The notes beneath the pieces are model-generated. The model searched no databases. It was not told the origin of the DNA and saw nothing but the letters and a program-made list of their open reading frames with translations. Shown here in pieces: positions 13,046 through 24,345 of a stretch of 64,000 nt of DNA. Within the stretch, counting starts at the first letter, position 1. Each line of letters begins with the position of its first letter. Both the position numbers and the translations under genes were made by a program. Source of the DNA: Echinometra lucunter (taxonomy: Eukaryota > Echinodermata > Echinoidea > Camarodonta > Echinometridae); contig CM057165.1 of assembly GCA_029962745.1 (NCBI GenBank), forward strand, positions 4,491,935 to 4,555,934. The letters are read 5' to 3'.

Positions 13046-14059
13046 CCAAAATTTGATTGATTGTGGAGGTCCTGTGTATGAAAAAACGATCACCCAGGGT
13101 GTTTGAATGAGGGAATTATTTCGTCATTATTATTCATTAACATGAGAACACAACACTTTGAATTATTCCTTAGTCATTAATGCTTATGAATTCTTTAAAA
13201 AAAAGGGGGCAGATAAGAATGTCCCTTCTTAGACAAATCAATTCGCGCAAGGATTCACTATCTTTGCACTATGGTTTGCACCCTCATTTTGATTCAATTG
13301 TGACGTCACCGGCCTCTAGTTGGGTGCTATATTATGGTTGGGTGCTAGCAGGCGCACACTCAAGTGACGCGAATGATGTCACAATGCCCTAAATCATGCC
13401 CTAAATCTGCCATTGTGTGAACTGAGCATGCTCAGTGCGCGCTCCTAATCCCAGGATTAACTTAGTACCCTCACTAACTACAGTGAGGGTCACTAACTAG
13501 TATGCTTTCGTGAATAGCTCACTTAGTGAGCTTTCGAGAATACCGGCCAAAGAGATTACGCTCGGAGAAAACTCTACTGCCTTAGTACAACCTTAACCTG
13601 TTACCGATTTATCACGGAGCGCCTTGCCCCTAGAAATGGGCAAAACTTCTTGGCCTGGTTAGGATTAAAAGATAAAGGCCCACTTTTGTTCAGACCACAA
13701 GCTACCACCACCCCATGACGCCAGACTCATTACAAATAGAGGTAATTACCAGACGGATCGGAGTATAAGGTATGAATGGTGTTCATTCAGACATCGCGGC
13801 CAAGAGACCGATCACTTGCAGAAAAAGATATCACATAATTTACAACACAATTACCATGATAAGACAACACATTGGCGCAGTCAGATGCAAGGACTTCAGC
13901 ATCTTATAAAAATTATTGCAACTTGTTCTTGATAACCAGTTCTTATGAAATGGGTCCCTGTACATCATTGTCCGAGAGTCTAAAGCAGTAATTTGTAAGT
14001 TGGGAATTGTTTCTAGCTGATTACTGTTTGGATATCAGGTAACAGGTGAATCTTCGATT
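13044..14059. other. Short inverted repeats, no gene
   Basis: Contains a perfect TGAGCATGCTCA palindrome near 13423, a small hairpin ACCCTCACT/AGTGAGGGT near 13470-13493, and the right half of the GGGCCC-type MITE at about 13920-13962. This is the 3' flank of the acetyltransferase gene. I saw no close polyadenylation signal just below its stop codon. Confidence 0.5.
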
Positions 14060-14977
14060 CTATTTCTCTTGAAAATTGATTTGCACATTCTCCATAGCAG
14101 CCTTGATCATATCCTCAGAAAACTGTGGAAAATAACGCCCGAAAGCTTCTATCACCTCATCACGTGACCGGAAGGGAGTAACCTGGACTTGGTGGTTTTC
14201 ATCTTCAAGTATCAGCTTCGAATCCTTGATGCACACCAGACGACCATTGGGGTAGGCCACGCAACGCAAGCTGGTAAGAAAGAAAATCTTGCCGACGACT
14301 GTAAAAACATCCGTCATTGTACTGTCAAAGTGAGACACACTGACAGGCTGGTTGATATGCATATGCATGAAGTTGACCCAACCGTCGTTGATGAATTCTG
14401 GAAGCGTAGACTCACATGCTTCATTTCGAAGGGCCTTGACGCTATGTTGGAAGATCACCATGCCCTCTCCTTGACGAATAAACCGATATCGCAAAAAGGA
14501 GTCGAAATATTCTGGTGAGACTTCAGAATCAAGTGGGATCAATAGCAAAGTCGGATAGCCTAACCCGACTTCCACAAGGTGCTTTGAATCTGGTTTGGTC
14601 AGGCCGTTCAGGAAGACACCAACGTGAATATTTTTGATATGAAGTGCATCAACCGGTGCTAGATAGGTATCGAACCCTAGGGCACGCAGCAACATCCAGC
14701 AGAAAATATTGATTTGATAACAAAGGCCTCCCATCTTGGACATGATGTCGGTCTTGATATCCGCTGCCGTTGGTAATCGTCGTTTACCAGGATGTATCGA
14801 GATTCCTTTTATGGTCTGGTAAGGGATGTGATGCCCCATGGCTTTGATTAATTCCTCTAGGAATGTAACTCTGTTTGCTTTGAGCTTGGTTTCTGCTGAT
14901 GGTATCTTCAAGACATCTTGCAGGAAACGGACCGCTTCCTCCCTCGTAATCATGTAGTCATCATCAGCCGACGCCAT
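14060..14977 (-). CDS. NAT: Arylamine N-acetyltransferase (NAT)
   Basis: Single-exon, 305 residues, a normal length for the NAT family (about 290 in vertebrates). NAT enzymes are cytosolic and transfer acetyl from acetyl-CoA to arylamines, hydrazines and related compounds through a Cys-His-Asp triad. The N-terminal helical part is followed by KMGGLCYQIN (81-90), which aligns with the RGGxC active-site motif and places the nucleophile at Cys86. The catalytic His is His118 in NIHVGVFLNG. The third residue falls in HLVEVGLGYP (133-142), where Glu136 replaces the usual Asp. The C-terminal half (about 190-305) matches the family's beta-barrel and lid layout in order only, with weak identity. The ATG has good context (A at -3, G at +4), and no in-frame upstream Met is needed. 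Codons are intact throughout. It could be a divergent paralogue with altered chemistry. Family assignment is firm; substrate is unknown. Confidence 0.93.
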   Translation of the reverse strand: MASADDDYMITREEAVRFLQDVLKIPSAETKLKANRVTFLEELIKAMGHHIPYQTIKGISIHPGKRRLPTAADIKTDIMSKMGGLCYQINIFCWMLLRALGFDTYLAPVDALHIKNIHVGVFLNGLTKPDSKHLVEVGLGYPTLLLIPLDSEVSPEYFDSFLRYRFIRQGEGMVIFQHSVKALRNEACESTLPEFINDGWVNFMHMHINQPVSVSHFDSTMTDVFTVVGKIFFLTSLRCVAYPNGRLVCIKDSKLILEDENHQVQVTPFRSRDEVIEAFGRYFPQFSEDMIKAAMENVQINFQEK

Positions 14978-14996
14978 TATCAGATCTTACAGCGGT

Positions 14997-14998
14997 CT
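14997..14998 (-). promoter_or_regulatory. Candidate 3' splice site in the NAT 5' UTR
   Basis: On the minus strand a pyrimidine-rich stretch ending TTCTATAG lies 19 bases before the NAT start codon. This would fit a non-coding first exon spliced to an intronless coding exon, the arrangement known for vertebrate NAT genes. The upstream exon was not identified. Confidence 0.4.
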
Positions 14999-15856
14999 AT
15001 AGAATGCGAAGATAACAAAATAAAAGTTTTCCCTTTACACTCAGTTAATCCTACAGTTAGGGTCAACAAAAGTTATAAATAGTAATTTCTCCAACTCTTC
15101 CAAAAAAAAAAAAAAAAAAAAAAAATCATCCCGACACGCTTCTTAAAAGGCATGCCTAGCTCTATCCAATGTGGGAACTACATCCCTTTCCCCTCTCCCA
15201 CTATCTATTCTCTAGCTTCCTTGTGGTGAATACAAGAAGCTTTCGAAACATGCAAGATGATTTTTCTAGTTACCTCACTCACCTCCCCTTTGAACAGTGG
15301 AACGTTACCCTTGGGCCTATTCTGTGTTCGTACGGACGGTCGTAGTTTCGAAAAGATCCACAAGCACAACACTTGAATAGCCGTTTCTGTTCACCACTCT
15401 GACACTCTGCAACTACTGTGTACCCGTTTCTCTTAACTTATCGTATTATTTGCTTGATGACCTTCATAAAATAAGTGGCAGTGACAAATGACAATATACA
15501 TATATTCTTGAAACTGAAAGTTTTAATCTCCTCTGATTTTTTACTGGGACCTCTACAGAAAGTTCTGAAAGGATATGAACTCAATTTATCTATCAAGGAG
15601 ACATCATCATGTTTCATATTTTCCAGAAAAGAGCTAAGAAAAATTATTCCAAGGTTATGGGCAACAGTTTACTTCTCAATGAAACACAGACGCCCATATT
15701 TGAAAGGAGAATGAAAGTGATAAATAACAATTGATGTAATGTGTGAGTTATGAGAGAAATGTGGATCTCAAGAAATCTATTCGGAATTACGGATTAAAAA
15801 AAATGGGGGAGCGTTGATATGACAAAGACGTGTAAAATATCAGTATAAAAGAGTAA
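14999..15856. other. NAT upstream region, no second gene seen
   Basis: Holds a 23-base A-run at about 15103-15125 (T-run on the NAT strand). The plus-strand frame at 15475-15714 has no known motif. Promoter elements could not be identified with confidence. Confidence 0.45.
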
Positions 15857-16484
15857 CCCAGCTAACAATTCTGAACGTTCTGGAAACATTCCAAGTTCGT
15901 TATTTGTCAAAACGCTTTCAGAACGTCTTTTTGCGGAAGGTTTCATATGGACGTTTAAAAAAACGTTAAAGTTAAAAAAAAAACAATAAAAAAACTTTCA
16001 AAATTTTTAAGGACCTGCTGAAAACCTTTTAGACGTTATAGACGTTCTGTGGACGTTCTGCAGACGTCCACAAAATGTTTTATTGGACTTTTGTAAAACG
16101 GTTCCTAAACGTTAAAAAAAAATAAAAACCTTTTATGCATTTGCTTTCCAGTGTAAAGACCTGCAGAAAACCTTTAGACGTTTTACAAACGTTTTGAGAA
16201 CGTTCAGAAAACTTTTAAAGAACTTTCAGAAAACCTTTTAAGAACGTTCAGAAAACCTTGTAAAAACCTTTTAAGAATTCCAGAAAACCTTTGATAGTTA
16301 TAGAAGAAAATTATCCTGAAGAGAAGTTCTTTCGGTAAAATCCTCTGAATGTTCTATGATGCTTACAGTCCTCCTGTAACCCTATGCTTAGTTATATCCT
16401 ATCCTATCCTATCCTATATCCTAAACCTACGTACTGGGGAGCGTTTCATCAACATTTGTTGTGTGACAAGTTGTCAGATCTGAC

Positions 16485-17537
16485 ATGTCATGGTCTTTTC
16501 AAAGGGTAGAATTAGGAAAATACCAGAATTCACTTTCCGAAATGAAAAAATTGAGGTTGTTTTTGAATACAAGTATTTGGGTATTATATTTAATTATAAT
16601 GGAAATTTTAGTAAAGCAAAAAAATATCTCTATGACCAGGCAACTAGGGCTATGTATGCTCTCATCTAGAAACTTAAACCTCTCTATTGATATTCAGTTA
16701 AATTTATTTGATTCTCTTGTTGTACCAATCCTTTTGTATGGTTGTGAAATTTGGGGTCATGAAAATAATTCTCTGATTGAAAAACTCCACTTAAGATATT
16801 GTAAATCTATTCTACGAGTTAAAAAATCTACCCCTAACTGTGTGGTATATGGAGAGCTTGGTAGGTTCCCATTAGACATTTATATTAAAAGTAGAGTAGT
16901 TTCTTGTTGGTATAGACTAGTTACTAGCGATTTATGTAGGACATCTAGTATTATTTATAAGCTTTTGTATTCTCTTAGTGCTGATAACAAATTTCATTCT
17001 AACTGGCTTTTGTTTGTGAAGCATGTTCTTGATTGTAATGGATATTCCTTTGCTTGGCTGAACCAAAGAATTGACTTTATATCTAGTTTTAAGAAACGCT
17101 TACTTCAAAGACTAAAAGATCAATTTTGTCAAGGATGGTCTTCAGATATTAATAGCTCCAGTTCATGCTCGAACTATCGTATCTTCAAAACTACCCATAA
17201 ACTAGAGAACTACTTGATAACTCTTCCCCCCTCTCTTTTCTATTATTTATGCAAATTTAGAACCGGCAATTCCAGAATACCAATTGTGACTGGTAGATAT
17301 GACAATACTGAAAGGATAAATAGGGTATGTACTTTGTGCAACTCCGGAATAGGAGACGAGTTCCACTACATTTTTATTTGTAGTAAGTTTGAACAAGAAA
17401 GAAACTCACTTCTTGGTACTCATTTTATAAATTATTACAATATTCACAAAATGTATTCTCTCTTTAATTCTACGGAAATACCAATCATTAAAAACCTGGC
17501 TGTCTTCACCAAATTGGTGATAAATGCATTTAAATAA
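16485..17537 (+). pseudogene. Reverse transcriptase C-terminal region of the LINE
   Basis: An open frame of 350 codons, of which about the first 59 are in the wrong frame. From residue 60 on it is typical LINE tail: LFDSLVVPILLYGCEIWG (74-91), a YGELGRFPL segment, and a C-terminal CX2CX8HX4C knuckle with Cys282, Cys285, His294 and Cys299. The ATG is not the real start. In the living element this region follows the reverse transcriptase palm and is thought to help bind RNA during target-primed reverse transcription. With no palm or endonuclease it cannot be active. The roughly 290 open codons after the frameshift suggest fairly recent insertion. Confidence 0.85.
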
Positions 17538-17622
17538 CTTAATAAGTACATGTGTATAACCGTGATATTACACATATGGTTTTGAATGAAGTTTCCAACT
17601 TTATTTGTTAAGTAGATCATTA

Positions 17623-17656
<34 letters not shown>

Positions 17657-17958
17657 GTCTAGTTTGATGGAATAGCACTCAGTTTTATAGTTATCACTCT
17701 TTATGTATCTTGCCATGTTTATTATCGTTTATACTTCACTTGTCATGCTGCTGTGAATGACCCCTGAGCCCACCCACACATGACCTCTCCACTATGACTA
17801 CTCATTGCTTGATTCCACATCGACCTCATGCTCCAGTGTGGAAGGTATGAGTGGGCTGCCTCAGAGGTTATGTTATTTCATTTGTTGTATCCTTGTACAC
17901 CCCTTCGGGGTTTTATTTGAAGGATCGTTAATAAATTTGAAACTTGAAACTTGAAACT
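16487..17958 (+). mobile_element. 5'-truncated non-LTR retrotransposon with TGACAT target duplication
   Basis: TGACAT occurs at 16481-16486 and again at 17959-17964, bracketing a LINE 3' half. The start reads VFSKGRIRK ... YKYLGIIFNYNG, the segment after the YADD box, then shifts frame near 16660 and continues in the 16485-17537 frame. The 3' UTR has an internal A-run (17624-17653) and ends in a (TTGAAAC)n tail. The endonuclease and the catalytic reverse transcriptase are missing. The short target duplication and repeat tail fit target-primed insertion. The clade is uncertain. Confidence 0.85.
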
Positions 17959-18886
17959 TGACATCTTTTCTGAGTTTGATTGGCTGAGAAGCATTGTTAC
18001 TATGGCAACTGTCGGATAAAACAGACTTGTCGGATAAAACATCCGAGAACAGCTCCTTTCATGAAACGCTTCCCTGATCTCTTGTCAAGTTTTTCTATAT
18101 ATAGGGACCAGATTGCGATGACCGTTAAAAAATAGTTGACGATTACAATTTTGAATTTAGACCCAGAAATACCTCTCCGAATTACATTTTGGGCATTACA
18201 ATCAATATTTTGAATTATTTTTGCATTATAGAATTTTGCATGACAGAAAGGCCTAAATAGATTACTATTTGTTCCTTTAAAATTATGATTTTGGTCGATT
18301 CTAGGTCTTATGTGAATATTCATGAATCATGATCGATTACTTTCCAGTCTAAGGACCTGCAGAAAACCTAAAGACGTTTTAAAAAACGTTTTAGGAATTT
18401 TTTTTTCGAGACGAAGACATAGCGGACGAACCGACTATTTTTTTGTAGAAGAATGTTTTTATTTGTTCATTTGCATATCAGAAAAAAGGAATTTGGTAAT
18501 GATTCTACATTTTGTTGAAGAAGAGTGTTTTTATTTGCTCTTTCATAATGATTTTGAATTGGACGTTTTTAACACCTTTAACCAACGTTCAACAAAAAAT
18601 AGGTCAGGAAAAAAAAAACGTTCTGTAAACGTTAGGTACCGGACGTTTAATTTTGTAATGTCCGATAACGTTTTACAAACATTTTGTAAAGGACGTTTCA
18701 TTATGTAACGTCCTTTGATGTTTCAAAAACGTTTTCCAAAAAACTGTGCTTTGTGGTAAATGCCAAGTCCTAACTTTACGTTATATGTACGTTTTAAAAA
18801 CGCCCGTTTTAGAACGAAGACGTGCGGAACCTATTAAAAAAAAAAACTTTGAGGAAACGTTCAGAAAACGTTGTGTGTTTGCTGGG

Positions 18887-20499
18887 AACCTAATGGAAAG
18901 GACAAGCAGCCAGATACAAAAACATTGGCCTATAAACAAAAACTCGTTGTTCTTTGTTTCGCTCAGATGGGAAAATTTTAACTTATCGCACATAAACCGA
19001 GTCTCGAACGAGATTACCATGTGAGAAAAAAAAATGATCTCATAAGGCTCTATTTCACAGTCCTCATGCAAGAAGAAATGTTTGGTCAATTATATCTACT
19101 GCTATTATCCGATTTGAGCTTAAATAGTGTTATATGATTAAAACTAATTAAACAACGGAAATATTTCCTATGGAATTTTAGCGAAAAGTCGGCAAAGCCC
19201 AGATGGCGCATTTATCAGTGTTCCACAAACAGTCCTCTCCGAGCCAATATTAGAGACAAACATAAGAACAAAATTGATATTGATCGTAAACAACAGTGCT
19301 GTCTAATACTCTGAACAAATTCTTTATATTTATTCAGTCTAGAAACGGTTGTAAAACATCTCATTTCAAAAGCAATCGTAATTTCTGGGAGATTTTCTTT
19401 AGCTTCCATTTAATTTGTACTGCTGGGTGAGAGAACAGTTCATATCTCATTGCTATCGCGCACTTCAACTTCATCTTTACCACGAATCGTCCTCTCTGTT
19501 TGTAAGTATTCCATGGATATGGAAGAATCGATGCTGAGTGAGAACGAATTTTGTCATGAAATACTCTAATGACATTGGTCATATTTATCACCCGTTAAAC
19601 TGTTTGAAAACTCCGACATCGATGTCTGTAAAATCACGATTTCCCAAAATAGTTTCTTCCGTTTTCATTCAATTTGTACACTGTCGGTTTGCATGCATTT
19701 AGAGCGGACGGTTCGTGGTGAAATCCCGAAGCGCGATCGCGCATTTCATCTTTTCCATTCATTCAATTCCATTTATTTTCAATATCATCTATTTTAAGAT
19801 GCAGAAATTTCCATTCCAAAAAGTCCTTTCCATTAAACTCGTTTTCGCATACAAGAGGACGGTTCGTGGTGCGAACGACGAATTGTAACCTGACCAGTGA
19901 TTTAGCTTATACATGTTGCTTTCCTCAAAGCAGCTCCGCATGTAAAATCAAGGTGTTTGAAAGATGTACAATGAATTCTGTATACATAATCAACACAAAA
20001 TATAAAATCAAGTGTTCATGTTTTATCGTCCTAAATCAAGAAACTGGAATAGCGTGACGAGATTATTCCTTATGCATGTAAAATCAAGGTGGTGAAATAT
20101 GCACAGTGATGAAATATCAGGAAAATGCAGTGTGTGCTTATCATTCACATAATCAACAAAACTAAACTATAAACTCAAATGTTCATTTTTTTATAGTCCT
20201 AAATCAAGAAACTGGCATAGGGTGACAAAATTATTCCTTTATTTTCCAACGACACAAATGACTTTGGTTTAATCCTTGGGTTAACTTCGATTGCAGTCAA
20301 AAAGGTCGGTGTCCTTAAAAAACAAACAAAAACAAACAAACAAACAAAAAAAAAACCTTTATCTTTTGCGACAGTGTCAGACTTACCACAAAATATCGGG
20401 TATTTTAAGCTGCTGTGCACATAAAGTCAAAGAGTATGAAATATGTACAATGATAAAATGATTATTATGAAAACACTCATAATTATATTATACAAATAT
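18887..20499. other. No gene; dispersed GGACGGTTCGTGGT inverted repeat
   Basis: AGAGGACGGTTCGTGGTGC at about 19855-19873 is inverted relative to TTACCACGAATCGTCCTCT at about 19479-19497. A further direct copy of GCGGACGGTTCGTGGTG lies near 19704. This suggests one or more decayed DNA elements. Two copies of an AATCAAGTGTTCATG / CTAAATCAAGAAACTGG(A/C)ATAG block (about 20008-20050 and 20160-20225) show a further local duplication. Confidence 0.5.
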
Positions 20500-20640
20500 G
20501 CAATGACATTCGAGGATCTTGCTCAAATTATTCACATCGAAGGAACATCAAACGGTGCTATGCTCCCGAGGGCCATTGGTCCAAGGGAGCATGATGTTCC
20601 TGAGTGCGAATAGTTTGAGCTTGATCCGAGAATGAGTCAT
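20500..20640. repeat. Imperfect hairpin, arms about 60 bp
   Basis: From CAATGACATTCGAGGATCTTGC leftward arm to the inverted GATCCGAGAATGAGTCATTG right arm, centred on ATGCTCCC/GGGAGCAT. It is likely a small foldback or MITE-type element. Arms are diverged by several substitutions. Confidence 0.7.
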
Positions 20641-20839
20641 TGTATGTTTGTTTAATATCCCTAATCGTTCGTCGGACACTCATGTAATTAAATGTACTCA
20701 CATTCAATCACTCTCAAGGAAATAATTGGCAAAAAGTGAAGAAAACACGTCTGAAGACGTATCCGCAGCTCGATGAATCTAACAGTTATTATATCCCTCA
20801 ACGTAAGATTGTTGCATTAATGAACTATACTTTTTTCTG

Positions 20840-21026
20840 CCAATCCTGCAGACGCAAGCTGAAACCCTAATCCTAATCCTAACGCTAATCCTAACCCCAA
20901 CCCTAACCCTAACCCTAACCCTAACCCTAACCATAATCCTAACCTTAATCCTAATCCTAATCCTAATCCTAATCCTAATCCTATGAATATTTAAGAATAT
21001 TTATGAGCTTGGGTCTGCAGGATTGG
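20840..21026. mobile_element. Short TIR element filled with telomere-like repeats
   Basis: Perfect 14-bp inverted ends CCAATCCTGCAGAC (20840-20853) and GTCTGCAGGATTGG (21013-21026). The interior (about 20873-20992) is (CCCTAA)n grading into (CCTAAT)n. The flanks on both sides continue into sequence that is contiguous in the neighbouring duplicate near 21390-21440, so this looks like a discrete insertion. Confidence 0.75.
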
Positions 21027-21153
21027 TACCTATTTAGTGCTTACCCAAATTTACAGTGAAGGAAAGATAATACAAACAAACTGAACTTTTTAAATGAGAG
21101 AGGGACACTTTTAAAGTATTGATTAAAAAAACAAATGAATTACCTTGGTGCCA

Positions 21154-21680
21154 AAGGATATGACTCTTGAAGCCAAACTTCAAAGATGAAGAAAAGGTGG
21201 AAAAGGGTTCTTATCTTCTGATAGAACAACAATTAAAGCAAAGTTAAAAGTCCGGATGTCGACATTGTAATGAAAAGGGACATTTGCCCCCCCCCCCCGA
21301 CATTTCCTCTCTCGCAAAGGGATATCCTTATTATCAACAACATATCTTCCAATCATGAACTCTGAAATGTAACTAGGCCATCTGCTGACAAAATCGTAAG
21401 ATTGTTTCATTAATGAACTATACTTTTTTTCTGCCAAAGGATATGACTCTTGAAGGCAAACTTCAAAGATGAAGAAAAGGTGGAAAAGGGTTCTTATCTT
21501 CTGATAGAACAACAATTAAAGCAAAGTTAAAAGTCCGGATGTCGACATTGTAATGAAAAGGGACATTTGCCCCCCCGCCCGACATTTCCTCTCTCGCAAA
21601 TGGATATCCTTATTATCAACAACATATCTTCAATCATGAACCCTGAAATGTAAGTAGGCCATCTGCTGACAAAAACAATT
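21154..21680. repeat. Tandem duplication, unit about 280 bp
   Basis: Copies start AAAGGATATGACTCTTGAAG at about 21154 and 21436. Each contains a C-run (about 21289-21298 and 21571-21576) next to GACATTTCCTCTCTCGCAAA and ends near GGCCATCTGCTGACAAA. The linker ATCGTAAGATTGTTTCATTAATG at about 21392 also occurs at about 20803, before the TIR/telomere-like insertion. Confidence 0.9.
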
Positions 21681-22207
21681 TGAACCTTGAATGTAGCGTT
21701 CAAATGCGTTATAAAATCCGACCAAAGTGAATTTCACATTTGTTAGGAATTCTGCGTTTGTAATGATCAAATATTTACAGTCCATGATTAGTCATAAAAA
21801 CCAACATATTGCTATGTAATTTTGTTCAACACTTTTTATATCTTTGCATAAAAATATGTTTGATAACACGCGATGCTTTAGCTCTAGTAATGTATTCCAT
21901 TGTGTAATGACCTCTTACATACATCCCATTAAAATATTTACTTCTATCCTGACGAAAAGGGCTTTGCCCCAAAGTAAACACATCAGAATTTTGTTGTGTT
22001 CATCCAAAATTTTGTATGCTTTAATTCTGAGCCAATCATAAAACGATGCATTTTGGATACAATGCAATACAATAAAATATTGGCATTTATATAGCGCTCT
22101 CACAATGACTGAACATGTATCACAGCGCTTTACAATACAATTAACAAACAACAACAACAACAAAATGAAATTTACAAATGAAAACTACATAAATACATGC
22201 CAAGCAA

Positions 22208-23476
22208 TTAACTGTTAAAAAGAAATGTCTTCAGGGACTGCTGAAAAACTCCCAAAGATGGTGATTCCCGGATACACCGGGGGAGTTGATTCCACAGGCG
22301 TGGTGCAGCAGCAGAGAAAGATCTGTCTCCTGAGCATGTAGCAGTCCCTGGAGTTGACAGCAGAGTGGCATCGTTGCCAGAGCGCAGTCCTCGCCTTTCG
22401 GTCAGATAAGCAGAAATCAGATTATTCAGATAGGACGGAGCACAATTATGGAGGCATTTGTAGGTAATGGTGAGAATTTTGTATGTGATTCGCTTATGGA
22501 CAGGGAGCCAGTGCAATTGCCGTAGAAGGGGAGAGGCATGGCCACGCTTCTTGGCAAGAAATACCAACTTGGCCGCTCGGTTCTGAGCTCTTTGAAGACG
22601 CTGGATGTTAGCCGAAGAAGTGCCACATAGGAGAGAGTTTGGATAATCGATTCTTGATGTGATCAGAGCTCTCACGGCATGCTCACAGGCAGCCTGGCTT
22701 AGGAAAGGTCTTATACGGGCTATATTTGAGAGATGAAAATGCAGCGAGCTTGAAAGGGATGAAACATGGCGATTCATCTTGAGGGAGGAGTCAATCTCAA
22801 CACCTAGGCTTCTAACTGAAGGGGAAGGTTGAATCACAGCATCACCAATGATCAGAGCGACGTCGGACACAAGATGGTGAAAGCGTGGGTTGGCAACAAC
22901 CAGGAACTCTGTTTTTTCACAGTTCACCTTCAACATGTTGCTTTGCATCCACTGCTGCAGGTCGCTAGCACACGCAGTTAATGTGGTGAGAGCAAGCTCG
23001 ACTGCCTGACTGTCCTTTGGGTCTGTAAAGGTGTACAGCTGCACGTCATCTGCATAAGTATGGTGCTGTATACCCGCATGGTGACTGATGATGTCTGACA
23101 TCGGCTGAGTATACAAACTGAAAAGTTGCGGACCGACCACTGATCCTTGCGGAACTCCGAATTTAAGAGGCACTGATTCCGAGAGCTTATTCGAAACCTT
23201 CAACCTGAAACTACGATCCATGAGGTAAGAATCGAACCAGGATTTCACACTCCCAGAGATGCCAAATTGACTGGTTAAACGATTCAGAAGAATGTCATGG
23301 TCGACAGAGTCAAACGCAGCTGAGAGGTCTAAGAAGATAACAAATGTAACAAGTTTGTTGTCTATCGCTCTGAGAATGTCATTTTGAACCATTAAGAGAG
23401 CAGTCTCCGTACTATGCCACCGTCGGTAGACTGACTGATTCTTAACATGCAGATCATTTGTGTCCAGATAGTCCAA
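22208..23476 (-). pseudogene. LINE reverse transcriptase domain, 422-codon fragment
   Basis: Contains the palm and thumb of a CR1/L2-type reverse transcriptase: LDLSAAFD (49-56), GVPQGS (107-112) and YADD (141-144). These hold the catalytic aspartates. The tail has LHWLPV, then LWNQLP, and ends FNS. The first Met is arbitrary: the preceding fingers segment with NYRPVS lies in another frame at about 23392-23595, so at least one frameshift separates them. The long open stretch shows the decay is modest. Confidence 0.92.
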
Positions 23477-24345
23477 GATTTGAGAAAAGCAGCCCTCTCA
23501 ATAATTTTGGAAAGGAATGGAACATTGGAGACAGGTCTGTAGTTTTTCAAGTTATCACGATCGAGGTTAGACTTCTTGATCAGTGGAGTCACCAACGCTT
23601 CCCTTTATGCTGCAGGGAAGAGACCGCTGCCCAAAGACGTGTTGACGATTGATGCAATATACGGAAGAAGTGTGTTAATGTTCTCCTTCAGGAGCCACGC
23701 TGGTAGTGGATCCAGCGAACACGACTTGTTAGGAGCAGAGCGGATGAACTTGTACACTTTCTCCACAGTGACAATATCAAAATCTGTTAGCTTGGACACA
23801 GCTCCATCTGCAGTTGACCCGTCGGTGCAGACCTTTGAAAATTTCACATTCCCTGCTTAAAGATTTGTTCCAATCCTCTCAACTTTCTGAACGAAGAAGG
23901 TAGCAAATCGGTCAGGTAAGGAAGTAGCCGAGATATCAGCAGGGAAAATGGTCGGTGACCTGTTCAACAGCGTATTGAGAACACGGAACACGTTCTTGAC
24001 ATCTGCGCTGCATAACTGGTCTGTACAGTACTGTGACTTCTGTCTATGAATGAGGTTGCAGACAGCATGAAGTACAACTGACGGCTCTCTGGTGTTCGCA
24101 GCTTTCTCCAACGCCTTTCCAGTTTTCGCCGTGTACGTCTCGCTTGATGGATCTCATCTGTATACCAAGGAGGATGAGAGCGAAAACGATGGACACGTTT
24201 GGTGGCAGGACAGTGTTGGTTGAGAACATCCAGAATAGTTCTGTTATAGAATTCCACCTGAGCATTAACATCACTTTCGAATGGGAAGTCATGAAAGGCC
24301 TCCCTTAAACTGGTTTGAAAGGAATCCTTGTCCAAGTCACGAAAA

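Larger units (their letters stand above)
16436..18074. mobile_element. MITE with GGGGAGCGTTTCATC termini, interrupted by a LINE
   Basis: The left end GGGGAGCGTTTCATCAA and the right end TTTCATGAAACGCTTCCC are inverted repeats. Internally both sides carry GACAAGTTGTC/GACTTGTCGG-type sequence. The original element would be only about 160 bp; the rest is the LINE at 16487-17958. A target duplication could not be defined. Confidence 0.7.
15857..18886. mobile_element. Palindromic ACGTT-rich DNA element, split by insertions
   Basis: The left end CCCAGCTAACAATTCTGAAC is matched by an inverted right end GTGTGTTTGCTGGG. Both arms (15857-16320 and about 18335-18886) are dense in AACGTT, AAAACGTT and CAGAAAACCTTT, and both share a TTTCCAGT(G/C)TAA(A/G)GACCTGCAG phrase. 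The two halves are separated by a younger MITE (16436-18074) that itself contains a LINE. CCCAGC...GCTGGG ends with AACGTT-rich arms are a common non-autonomous transposon layout in marine invertebrates. No transposase is seen. Confidence 0.7.

Noticed and set aside
12771..13049. Minus-strand frame with Ser-Leu repeats
   Set aside because: It is a by-product of the (GA)n microsatellite.
14189..14518. 109-codon plus-strand frame inside the NAT gene
   Set aside because: It is a shadow of the NAT coding sequence on the opposite strand, without independent features.
14060..14977. NAT as a processed retrocopy, because it has no introns in the coding region
   Set aside because: No A-tail lies downstream of the stop on the minus strand; the nearby A-run (15103-15125) is on the 5' side. 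NAT coding regions are naturally intronless in vertebrates, and the frame is intact.
20871..20992. True chromosome end or fusion point
   Set aside because: The CCCTAA run is only about 120 bp, degenerate, enclosed by short inverted repeats and flanked by ordinary duplicated DNA, so an insertion is the simpler reading.
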